56,920 nt of DNA from Afipia sp. 64-13 (GTDB taxonomy: Bacteria > Pseudomonadota > Alphaproteobacteria > Rhizobiales > Xanthobacteraceae). The translations under genes were made by a program, and so were the position numbers. Location: assembly GCA_001897755.1 (NCBI GenBank), contig MKUJ01000009.1, forward strand, positions 5,670 through 62,589, given 5' to 3'. The notes beneath the pieces were generated by a model. It was not told where the DNA came from. It worked only from the letters and a program-made list of their open reading frames with translations, and made no database searches. The number at the start of each line of letters is the position of its first letter. Within the stretch, counting starts at the first letter, position 1. This document shows, piece by piece, positions 26,929 to 35,039 of the stretch.

Positions 26929-27942
26929 TCAGCTTGCGACTGCGCGGGGACCGGGATGATGCGGCGCAGCGACCGCGCCGGCAGGCGCATCGAGGCACTT
27001 GATCGCAATCTCGAGGCTGGCGACGCCCTCCTCGCCGGTCACCGCCGGAACGCTGCCGTTGCGCACGGCATGAAGGAATGCCTGCAACTCGGCGCGCAGC
27101 GGCTCATCGTGACCGACCGGCAGATGCCGCATCGAGTAGCTGCCGTCAGGCTGGAAGCCGAAACACTCGGTGACCTGACGGGTGAGCAGATCGCCCTGCA
27201 GGTATTTCTGGCGCGTCGCCACGGTGACGTTGCGCGCCTTGAACGGCGTCAGCCAGTTGGTGTTGATGTGAGCGAGCACGCCCGAGGCGGTGCGGAACTG
27301 AAGCAGCGCGATATCCTCGCGCTCGGCCACCGCGCTCGCAAGCTGCGGCTGCACATCGACGATGTCGGATTCGGTGAACCAGCGGATCAGGTCGATGTCG
27401 TGAACCGCAAGGTCGATGACAACGCCAACATTCGACATACGCGGCGGGAACGGCCCGACGCGGGTGATGCCGATGGAGAGAATTTCCTCGCCCTTGATCG
27501 CCTGCTTGATCGCGGCCACCGCCGGATTGAAGCGTTCGACATGACCGACCATCAGCGTGACGCCCGCGTTGCGGGCGGCCGCGACGATCTCATGACCTTC
27601 CTTGCCGGTGGTGGCGATGGGCTTCTCCACCAGCACATGGGTCTTGCGCGCGATGCAGGCCAGCGACACGTCGCGATGCAGATGAGTCGGCGCCGCGATG
27701 GTCACGGCATCGACGCCGGCATCGAGCAACTCGTCGACGGTGGCGAAGGTCGGGCAATCGGCCATGTTCGTCACGCGGGTGCGATTGGCCGCCAGCGGCT
27801 CGGCCACACCGACAAGCGTGACGCCGGGCAATCCGGCCAGCACGCGGGCATGGTTGCTGCCCATCACGCCGGCACCGATCACACCGACGCGCAGTTGACC
27901 GTCCGCGCCCGCCCCGGCCGGTGCTTTATTCGCCGCGCTCAT
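26929..27942 (-). CDS. gnnA: Gfo/Idh/MocA oxidoreductase, GnnA-like UDP-GlcNAc 3-dehydrogenase
   Basis: A 337-residue NAD(P)-dependent oxidoreductase. The Rossmann motif is VGVIGAGVMGSNHARVL (about residues 19-35), the conserved EKPIA (106-110) carries the catalytic Lys, and DLAVHDIDLIRW is the C-terminal-domain helix typical of UDP-GlcNAc/GlcNAcA 3-dehydrogenases (GnnA, WlbA, WbpB). It would oxidise the C3 hydroxyl of UDP-GlcNAc for amination by the downstream GnnB-like enzyme. Its stop lies 44 bp before the aminotransferase start. The ATG at 27942 leaves a short Ala/Gly-rich lead before the Rossmann fold. Function is inferred from pairing plus family; the substrate could also be the uronate. 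Confidence 0.8.
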   Translation of the reverse strand: MSAANKAPAGAGADGQLRVGVIGAGVMGSNHARVLAGLPGVTLVGVAEPLAANRTRVTNMADCPTFATVDELLDAGVDAVTIAAPTHLHRDVSLACIARKTHVLVEKPIATTGKEGHEIVAAARNAGVTLMVGHVERFNPAVAAIKQAIKGEEILSIGITRVGPFPPRMSNVGVVIDLAVHDIDLIRWFTESDIVDVQPQLASAVAEREDIALLQFRTASGVLAHINTNWLTPFKARNVTVATRQKYLQGDLLTRQVTECFGFQPDGSYSMRHLPVGHDEPLRAELQAFLHAVRNGSVPAVTGEEGVASLEIAIKCLDAPAGAVAAPHHPGPRAVAS

Positions 27943-28128
27943 CCATAACCCCTTGATTTATCTGGCGCCCACAAACATCCCCAATGCGGGCTGGTGATGC
28001 TCTAGCACGCCGACACATGTGTGGCGAACAAGCGAAATCACATTTCCGAACACGTTTTGATTCAGAAAATTACGTTCCAAGATGTTGAAGCAGCAGGATT
28101 ATCGACAAACGAGGCCCAGCAGGCGGCC

Positions 28129-29541
28129 TTATTGCCGCCGATAGTCGTCCTCGACGCGGATGATGTCATCCTCGCCAAGATAGCTTCCGGTCTGCACCTC
28201 GATCAGCTGGAGTGGAATCTTGCCCGGATTCTCCAGCCGGTGCATGGCGCCGATCGGGATGTAGATCGACTCGTTCTCATGCACGATCTTCTGCGTGTCG
28301 TTCACCGTGACGAGCGCGGCGCCGCGCACCACGACCCAATGCTCTGACCGATGGTGATGCTTCTGCAGCGACAGACGTCCGCCCGGCTTCACGACGATCC
28401 GCTTGACCTGATGACGGTCGCCGGAATCGAGCGACTGATAGGAGCCCCATGGCCGGTGCACCTTGAGATGATTCTCGGTGACATGCGGCGCGGCTGTCTT
28501 CAACCTCGCCACCAGCCGCTTGAGCGCACCCGGCTCCTTCTGCCGCGACACCAGCACGGCGTCCTCGGTCGCGATCACGACGAGATCGTCGACGCCTTCC
28601 AGCGCCACCAGCGCCCTGTCGGTGGATACATTGCAATTGCTGGCATTCTCGAAAACGGCATGGCCCTGCGCCGCGTTGCCCCGCGCGTCCTTTGCGGACA
28701 ATTCCCAGACCGCGTGCCATGAGCCGACATCCGACCAGCCATAGGCAACCGGAATCACCGCGGCCTTCGCGGTTTTTTCCATCACGGCATAGTCGATCGA
28801 AATCGCCGCAGCCTTTTCGAACGCCTCGGGCTGTAGGGTGACGAATCCCAGGTCGCGTCCCGCGCCGATCACCGCATCGCGCACGACCTCGACACTCGCG
28901 GCATCGACGCGGGCATACTCGTCGATCAGCGTCAGTGCGCTGAACATGAAGTTGCCGCTGTTCCAGAGATAGCCTTCGGCAACATAGGTCGCCGCAGTCG
29001 CCGCGTCGGGCTTCTCGACAAAGCGGGCGACAGTCGAAACTTCGCCCGAAATGGGATTGCCCGGACGGATATAGCCGTATTCCGTGGATGGCGATTCAGG
29101 CCGAACACCAAAGGTGACGATATGGCCGCCCTGCGCCGCGCCGAGCGCGTTGCGGCACGCCACGACAAAACTGGCCGTATCCCGAACCACATGATCGGCG
29201 GCGAGCGCCAGCACCACCGCCTCGGGGCGTCGGGCCGCGGCAAACACAGCCCCCGCGGCGATCGCAGGGCCGGAATCCCGCCGCAGCGGCTCCAGCAGAA
29301 TATCGGCTTCAACGCCGATCTCGGCGAGTTGCTCCAGCACCATGAAGCGATAGGCCGCGTTGGTGATGACGATGGGCCGATCGAACAGCGCGGGATCGCT
29401 TACCCGTTTCACCGTCTCCTGAAAAGTCGATTGCGCACCAAACAACGGCATGAACTGCTTGGGTCGGCTTTCGCGTGACGCCGGCCACAGCCGCGTCCCC
29501 GCCCCGCCGCACATGATCAGTGGAATGATACGCTCAGCCAT
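28129..29541 (-). CDS. manC: Mannose-1-phosphate guanylyltransferase / mannose-6-phosphate isomerase
   Basis: A 470-residue type II PMI-GMP bifunctional enzyme. The guanylyltransferase motif GGAGTRLWPASRESRPKQF covers residues about 12-30, and FVEKPDAATAATY lies in the middle. The C-terminal cupin (about 350-470) contains PWGSYQSL and LQKHHHRSEHW, the metal-binding isomerase motif. It makes GDP-mannose from fructose-6-P via mannose-1-P (with a mannomutase not seen here), feeding Gmd at 37867 and any mannosyltransferase of the cluster. The start at 29589 is rejected in favour of ATG 29541, since MAERIIPLIMCGG is the usual N-terminus. It lies 20 bp downstream of the epimerase gene. Confidence 0.94.
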   Translation of the reverse strand: MAERIIPLIMCGGAGTRLWPASRESRPKQFMPLFGAQSTFQETVKRVSDPALFDRPIVITNAAYRFMVLEQLAEIGVEADILLEPLRRDSGPAIAAGAVFAAARRPEAVVLALAADHVVRDTASFVVACRNALGAAQGGHIVTFGVRPESPSTEYGYIRPGNPISGEVSTVARFVEKPDAATAATYVAEGYLWNSGNFMFSALTLIDEYARVDAASVEVVRDAVIGAGRDLGFVTLQPEAFEKAAAISIDYAVMEKTAKAAVIPVAYGWSDVGSWHAVWELSAKDARGNAAQGHAVFENASNCNVSTDRALVALEGVDDLVVIATEDAVLVSRQKEPGALKRLVARLKTAAPHVTENHLKVHRPWGSYQSLDSGDRHQVKRIVVKPGGRLSLQKHHHRSEHWVVVRGAALVTVNDTQKIVHENESIYIPIGAMHRLENPGKIPLQLIEVQTGSYLGEDDIIRVEDDYRRQ

Positions 29542-29561
29542 TTTTCTTGAAACCCAATTCC

Positions 29562-30575
29562 CTAGAGCTTGTGATAATCGCGGAACCACGCCGCAAATTT
29601 TGCGACCCCGTCCTGCAAGGACGTCGAGGGTCTGAATCCGACTTCCTGCGTCAAATCATCGATATCCGCGTAGGTTGCATAAACATCGCCCGGCTGCATC
29701 GGCAACATCGTCGTCCTGGCCGGACCGAAATGCTTCTCCAGTTCGGCGACAAGATCCATCAAACGCTCCGGCCGGTTGTTGCCGATATTGAAGATCCGCC
29801 ACGGCGCCGCGCTCCTCGACGGGTCCGGCTTCTCGGACGACCAGTTCTTGTCGCCCGTGGGAACGTGATCGATCAGGCGAATGACCGCCTGCGTGATATC
29901 ATCGATATAGGTGAAATCGCGCTGCATATCGCCGTTGTTGAACAGCTTGATCGGCTGCCCTTCCACGATCGCCTTGGCGAAAAGAAACATCGCCATGTCC
30001 GGGCGACCCCAAGGTCCATACACCGTAAAGAAACGCAATCCGGTCGTCGGCAATCCGTAGAGATGGCTGTAGGAGTGCGCCATCAGTTCGTTCGCCTTCT
30101 TGGTGGCGGCGTACAGGCTGATGGGATGATCGACATTGTCGTGGACCGAGAACGGCAACTTAGTGTTGGCGCCATAGACGGAAGACGAAGAGGCATAGAT
30201 CAGATGCTGGCAATCATTGTGGCGGCAGCCTTCCAGCACGTTGGCGAAACCTTCCAGATTGGCGTCGATATAAGCCGGCGCATTCTCCAGCGAATAACGC
30301 ACGCCCGCCTGAGCGGCGAGATGGATCACGACCGGAAAGCGATGTTCGGCAAACAACATCTGGGTGAAGCCGCGATCGGCTAGATCGATCTTGGAAAAAA
30401 TGAAATTGCGATGTTGTTTCAGAAGGGAGAGCCGCGCCTCTTTCAGCTTAGGATCGTAGTAGGCATTCAGGCTGTCCAGCCCCACGACGGAATGCCCTGC
30501 CTGCAGCAGATGTTGCGCGACATGGAAGCCGATAAAACCGGCAGCGCCCGTGACCAACACCCTGTGCTTCGACAT
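29562..30575 (-). CDS. UDP-glucuronate 4-epimerase (CapI/LspL-like)
   Basis: A 337-residue short-chain dehydrogenase-type epimerase. The NAD motif is VLVTGAAGFIGFHVA (residues 6-20), the Thr/Ser region is YASSSSVYGAN, and the catalytic Tyr/Lys are in SLYAATKKANE. RFFTVYGPWGRPDMA and the C-terminal MQPGDVYATYADID are typical of UDP-glucuronate 4-epimerases, which make UDP-galacturonate for capsule, LPS core or lipid A. The longer frame to 30656 is out of keeping with the family start at ATG 30575. It is 20 bp upstream of manC (same strand) and divergent from the gene at 30782. Confidence 0.88.
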   Translation of the reverse strand: MSKHRVLVTGAAGFIGFHVAQHLLQAGHSVVGLDSLNAYYDPKLKEARLSLLKQHRNFIFSKIDLADRGFTQMLFAEHRFPVVIHLAAQAGVRYSLENAPAYIDANLEGFANVLEGCRHNDCQHLIYASSSSVYGANTKLPFSVHDNVDHPISLYAATKKANELMAHSYSHLYGLPTTGLRFFTVYGPWGRPDMAMFLFAKAIVEGQPIKLFNNGDMQRDFTYIDDITQAVIRLIDHVPTGDKNWSSEKPDPSRSAAPWRIFNIGNNRPERLMDLVAELEKHFGPARTTMLPMQPGDVYATYADIDDLTQEVGFRPSTSLQDGVAKFAAWFRDYHKL

Positions 30576-30781
30576 TTTGACCCAATTTCCGCGACCGCGC
30601 CGATCCGCCCTGTTTAGCCGCCGCGCCACACCGCCCGCAATAGTCCCTCCGGTCAAGGGCCTGCTTTCCTATTGCCAGACGGCCCCTAAAGCCATACCAA
30701 GACGGACGAAATCCGAACCGGAGGCTCTGCCTCGGTGCCGCTTCGGCGATAACCCCGAATATCAACCGAGCACGATCCGGC

Positions 30782-31741
30782 ATGCGCCCGCTTCTCGTTC
30801 TTGCCGTCCGCATCATCGTCTCGCTCGGTCTGCTGTATCTGGCGCTGCGCGGCATCCATCTCAGCGCAATTCAGGAACGCTTGAGCGGTATCGACGTGAG
30901 CTGGATGGCGCTCGCGGTGCTGGCCACGCTGGTGCAGATCGCCCTCGGCGCGCTACGCTGGCGGGAGATCACCGAGCGCTGCGATGCCCCTCTCTCCGAT
31001 CTGCAGGCGGTCCGCTTCTGCATGATCGGCGCATTCTTCAACCAGACCCTGCCCTCGACCATCGGCGGCGACGCCATGCGGCTCTGGCTGGTGGGACGGA
31101 CCGGCGCGGGCTGGCGCGCCGCCACCTATTCGGTCCTGGTCGATCGGGCGATCGGCCTGATCGCACTGGCGATCATCATCGTGCTCAGCCTGCCCTGGAG
31201 CTACAGCCTGATCGGCGATCCCAATGGGCGCTTCGCGCTCGTGCTGGTTGATATGGCGGCGATCTGTGCCGGTCTCGGCTTTTTGCTGTTCGGCCGTCTG
31301 TCCTGGCGCTGGCTGACACATTGGTGGCCGACCCGCCACATCCATGCCTGCGCCGTCATCGCCAATCGCGTGCTGTTCGACCGCCGCTCGGGTCCGAAAA
31401 TCGCGGTGCTGTCGCTGCTCGTCCACGTTCTTGCCGTGGTGATCGCCTGGTGCTGCGTCCGGGCTATCGCGGCTCCCGCCGATTTCGAGCAGCTCTTCAT
31501 GCTGATTCCGCCGATCATGCTGATCACCATGCTGCCGATCTCGATCGCCGGCTGGGGCGTGCGCGAAGCCACGATGATGGTCGCGTTCGGCTATGCGGGG
31601 CTGGTCCCCGCCGACGGCACCGTGGTCTCGCTGCTGTTCGGCGCGGCCTATTTCATTGTCGGAGCCATCGGCGGTCTGGTCTGGATTCTGAGCGCGGAAA
31701 AGGGTTCCAAGATTCCGGCGGTGGTGCCGGACATCGACTAG
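30782..31741 (+). CDS. Lysylphosphatidylglycerol-synthase-like membrane protein (YbhN/UPF0104 family)
   Basis: A 319-residue integral membrane protein with about seven or eight hydrophobic segments. It corresponds to the flippase-like membrane domain of MprF (LPG_synthase_TM) without the catalytic synthetase domain. FFNQTLPSTIGGDAMRLW and ISIAGWGVREATMMVAFGYAG are the conserved family motifs. Such proteins often sit beside polyprenyl-phosphate glycosyltransferases and are suspected to move lipid-linked substrates, which would fit this locus. It is the only + strand gene between 30.6 and 33.2 kb, and its 3' end is 10 bp from the convergent methyltransferase-glycosyltransferase gene. Confidence 0.85.
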   Translation: MRPLLVLAVRIIVSLGLLYLALRGIHLSAIQERLSGIDVSWMALAVLATLVQIALGALRWREITERCDAPLSDLQAVRFCMIGAFFNQTLPSTIGGDAMRLWLVGRTGAGWRAATYSVLVDRAIGLIALAIIIVLSLPWSYSLIGDPNGRFALVLVDMAAICAGLGFLLFGRLSWRWLTHWWPTRHIHACAVIANRVLFDRRSGPKIAVLSLLVHVLAVVIAWCCVRAIAAPADFEQLFMLIPPIMLITMLPISIAGWGVREATMMVAFGYAGLVPADGTVVSLLFGAAYFIVGAIGGLVWILSAEKGSKIPAVVPDID

Positions 31742-31751
31742 CCACTCGGAA

Positions 31752-33182
31752 TTAGATCGCCTTGATCTTGAAGAAGGCGAACACCACCATTTTCAGCAGC
31801 ATGACGCCATGGCGGAAACGCGAGATTTGCGTTTCACCGTACGAACGCGCTGCATAGCGGATCGGCAGATCGATCGATTTCAGATTGAGCTTCGAGGCGC
31901 CGAAGATCAGATCGAAGTCGCCGAACGGATCGAAATCGCCGAAATAGGCCTTGCCCTCACGCAGGCGATAATAGTCGCTGCGCCGCATCACCTTGGTGCC
32001 GCACAGCGTATCGGTGTAGCGCTGATTCAGCAGCCACGAGAACAGATACGAAAACGTCTTGTTGGCGATCAGATTGAGGAAACGCATGGCGTCGTCCTCA
32101 AGCGGATAAACCAGCCGCGAGCCGTTGACGAACTCGCCCTTGCCGGACCGGATCGCGTCCCAGAATTTCGGCAGTTGCTCCGGCGGCATGGTGAGATCGG
32201 CATCGAGGATCATCAGGACGTCGCCGCGCGCGACGTCATAGGCGGTAAACACCGCATCGGCCTTGCCCTTGCCAGGCTGGCGCATCGCCTTGATGTCCTT
32301 GTCCGGATAGGCCGCCTTGACCCGCTCGATCTCGTCGAACGTGCCGTCCTTGCTGTGACCTTCGATGAAGATGATTTCGATGTCGTCGCAAAACTGCGGC
32401 AGGCGCTGAATCGCCGGCTCGATGTTGCCGCGTTCGTTACGCGCGGGAATCACCACCGTGGCAGACTTCAGTCCATCATCCGCAGCCCGCATCGAGCGGC
32501 AGACCACATAGTGCCGCAACGCAAGCTGGCGGATGCCCGGCAGAATGCTGACGAAGCGATTGAGGATACGGCCAAGGCCGAGCAGCGAAACCGGCATCAG
32601 AAGGCGGCGCTCGGTCTTGACCGGATCGAAATCCGCCAGCAGCGCCAAATTTGCGACATCGTCGGGAGCCAGCACGTTCTGCGCTGGATAAGGCATCCGC
32701 TGCCCCATCCATTCGGCAAGGCGCAGGACCGGCTGCCACAGATGGGAGAAGTAGCCAATCACAAGCCGCGTCTGCCGGGTGCAAAGCGGATGCAACCGTT
32801 CAAGGAACTTCTGGCAATCCTCGATCGAGCCCAGCGTATCCTGAACCAGAATGTAATCGAACGGCCCGCCAAGAGCCGCGATGGCAGCCGCATCCTCACA
32901 GTCGCCGACATGAAAGGTCAATGAAGGATGCAGCCGGCCCGCCTGCTCGATCATGGTCGGGCTGAGATCAAGCCCTACACCGTAGGACGGCGAGAGCGCT
33001 GCCAGCGTATCCCCAGTCCCGCAGCCAATCTCCAGAACGCGCGCGCCGGCAGGGATCAGGAAGCGCAGATAGATCTCGTCCTCACGGTGAAAGAACGCGG
33101 ATTTCTGCCGCCAGGCCTCGCGCGAGGCGGCATACTTTTCCGAGTGGTTGAGGATTTCGGCCTTGCGGTCTGAAACAAGCAT
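31752..33182 (-). CDS. Fusion: SAM methyltransferase + GT2 (DPM1-like) glycosyltransferase
   Basis: A 476-residue two-domain protein. Residues about 20-200 are a class I methyltransferase with motif I EIGCGTG (51-57) and the acidic motif II residue in VGLDLSPTMI. From residue 243 (VVIPARNERGN) a GT2 domain of the dolichol/polyprenyl-phosphate-sugar synthase type follows, with the metal-binding Asp327-Ala-Asp329 (ILDADLTMPPEQ) and the CGTKVMRR motif. The C-terminus has a basic-hydrophobic tail. The expected activity is transfer of a sugar to a polyprenyl phosphate, possibly with methylation of the sugar or acceptor. The two GT-C-like genes next door (33335, 35040) would be natural users of such a donor. 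The true start is ATG 33182; the longer frame to 33377 is not coding-like. Confidence 0.85.
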   Translation of the reverse strand: MLVSDRKAEILNHSEKYAASREAWRQKSAFFHREDEIYLRFLIPAGARVLEIGCGTGDTLAALSPSYGVGLDLSPTMIEQAGRLHPSLTFHVGDCEDAAAIAALGGPFDYILVQDTLGSIEDCQKFLERLHPLCTRQTRLVIGYFSHLWQPVLRLAEWMGQRMPYPAQNVLAPDDVANLALLADFDPVKTERRLLMPVSLLGLGRILNRFVSILPGIRQLALRHYVVCRSMRAADDGLKSATVVIPARNERGNIEPAIQRLPQFCDDIEIIFIEGHSKDGTFDEIERVKAAYPDKDIKAMRQPGKGKADAVFTAYDVARGDVLMILDADLTMPPEQLPKFWDAIRSGKGEFVNGSRLVYPLEDDAMRFLNLIANKTFSYLFSWLLNQRYTDTLCGTKVMRRSDYYRLREGKAYFGDFDPFGDFDLIFGASKLNLKSIDLPIRYAARSYGETQISRFRHGVMLLKMVVFAFFKIKAI

Positions 33183-33334
33183 CGCGTCAGGGGCGTACGG
33201 GAAACAGAAGTCCCAAAGGAAATATCGGGGTCCGTTCCTTAGCCAATATCCCCCTCGGCGTCGATCACTATTGAGGGATTTATCGGACGCCCGGCGTTGG
33301 CGTCGGACCGGCGACTGGGCTAAAAAGCGCCCCC

Positions 33335-34981
33335 ATGGACACCCGGCCCACCACCCCGCCGTCTCTTTCGGAGGCAAGACCCGAACAGCGCCGCGATGCG
33401 CTGACCCGCCTGACGCCGTTCGGATGGAGCGGCGGCCTTGTCTTTATCGTGACGGTGCTCGCCGCTTCGTTTTTCCTGTTCGGCTATTTCTCGATCTACT
33501 GGCGCACCGCCGATATGGACTTCATGGTGGTCTACAACGCGCTGGTGATGAACGACGGCAAGCCACAGTGGTTCTTCGACCACACCGGCTATTTTACCAT
33601 TCTTGCCGTCAAGACCTGGTTCCAGTTGCTGCATAGTCTCGGGCTACTGAAGGCCTACTCGCTGCCAGCCATCCCGCCGGCAAGCGATGTCGCGGCGTTC
33701 GATGCCGCCATGACCAGCGCTGTCCGGGCAGGACGCGTGGCGGCGTGGCTGATCGCCACCGGCTTCATCCTGACTTTCGCCATCCTGATGCGCACCATCG
33801 TCCGCGACTGGCGGGTCGCGCTGCTGGCGACTTTCGCCTTTGCCTTTTCCGGCGGCGTCGCGATGCATCTTAGGATCATGCGAACCGAAATGATTGCAGC
33901 TTGTCTCGGCATCTTCGCGCTGATGATCCTGATCGCATCGGCCAGACGCGGCTTCGCTTCGCGGCCGCTCGCCCTCGGTCTAGCTGCCCTGCTCTGCATA
34001 CTTGGCCTGGACAACAAGGTTCAGTTGGTTTTGCTGATTGCGGCCTTTCCAATACTGACGTTGGCCTTCGGTTCGGCGAGGAGCACAAGTACAGGTTTCT
34101 GGAAAAACACCGGCGCATCGTGGTTCGTTGCGGCGGTTGCCGGCGGCATCGCACTTCTGCTGGCGATAAAAGCTATACCGTTGATCGCGACCGGCCTCGG
34201 CATGGCCTCTTCCATGGGGCTGCGCCCCCTGATCGCCGGAACATTCGGTCTCTATCAGGCTGCCCTCATCATCTTTATTCTCGCCTGCGTAATTGCTTTC
34301 AGCGTGATCTGGAAGATCAGCGCCAGCGAAACGCTCGCATCGATCTTCGCGATGATCGCAGGCGCGGCCCTCGGCCTGCTGGCGCTCAACATCGAGTACA
34401 ACGTCCATAATGTTGTCGCTGTGATCAATCCGGTCGAGAAGATGCTGTCCTTCGCTGGCATCCCCGAGTCGGGCGGCGGGCTCTCCTCGGCGATCCATCT
34501 GCTGCTGTCCAACATCGGCGGCATGCTGATGCGTTACACCTATGTGCTGCGCACCTCGCCACGCCCGTCGGTGTTTCTGATCTGGGTCATCGTTCCGGGG
34601 ATCATCTATGCCTGGCGTAAAGGCGAGCATCAGACTGCGCTTCAGGCTGCGCTACTTATGCTCGCCGCGCTCGGCATCGACACTATCGGCAATCAGCGCG
34701 GACTTGGCTTGCAGGTCGCTTACTTCGTCTTCACCGATCCCTTGATCATCATCGCGGGCGCGCTGCTGCTCGACCGCATGACCGACGTGCGATTCATGAG
34801 ATGGAGCTATCCCATCGGCCTAGCGCTGGTCGTCGTCCATGTCGGCTTCAGCCAGGGCGAGCCGGTCAAACGAGCATTCAGCCGCAGCGGACCAGAAATC
34901 GTATGCACATGGAATGTCGAGCACATGCCGCTGCTTCCCGTTCCCTGGTGCAAGGAACGCCCCCCGGCATCGACACTATGA
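33335..34981 (+). CDS. Unrecognised multi-pass membrane protein, GT-C glycosyltransferase-like
   Basis: A 548-residue integral membrane protein with about 11-12 hydrophobic segments (first at about residues 32-53). Just after the first segment it has ADMDFMVVYNALV, with acidic residues (Asp60, Asp62) placed like the catalytic Asp of GT-C transferases that use polyprenyl-phosphate sugars. A polar loop of about 40 residues follows. The C-terminal 40 residues lie on the other side of the membrane and contain two Cys (CTWNVEH, PWCKE). I do not recognise a named family. Its position beside a GT39/ArnT-like gene and a DPM1-like GT2 supports a transferase or polymerase role. Codon use looks like that of its neighbours. 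Confidence 0.7.
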   Translation: MDTRPTTPPSLSEARPEQRRDALTRLTPFGWSGGLVFIVTVLAASFFLFGYFSIYWRTADMDFMVVYNALVMNDGKPQWFFDHTGYFTILAVKTWFQLLHSLGLLKAYSLPAIPPASDVAAFDAAMTSAVRAGRVAAWLIATGFILTFAILMRTIVRDWRVALLATFAFAFSGGVAMHLRIMRTEMIAACLGIFALMILIASARRGFASRPLALGLAALLCILGLDNKVQLVLLIAAFPILTLAFGSARSTSTGFWKNTGASWFVAAVAGGIALLLAIKAIPLIATGLGMASSMGLRPLIAGTFGLYQAALIIFILACVIAFSVIWKISASETLASIFAMIAGAALGLLALNIEYNVHNVVAVINPVEKMLSFAGIPESGGGLSSAIHLLLSNIGGMLMRYTYVLRTSPRPSVFLIWVIVPGIIYAWRKGEHQTALQAALLMLAALGIDTIGNQRGLGLQVAYFVFTDPLIIIAGALLLDRMTDVRFMRWSYPIGLALVVVHVGFSQGEPVKRAFSRSGPEIVCTWNVEHMPLLPVPWCKERPPASTL

Positions 34982-35039
34982 TGCCGGCCGCACCCTCCCG
35001 CACCACGTCAGTCGACGGCAGATCTTCCACGGCAGCAGC

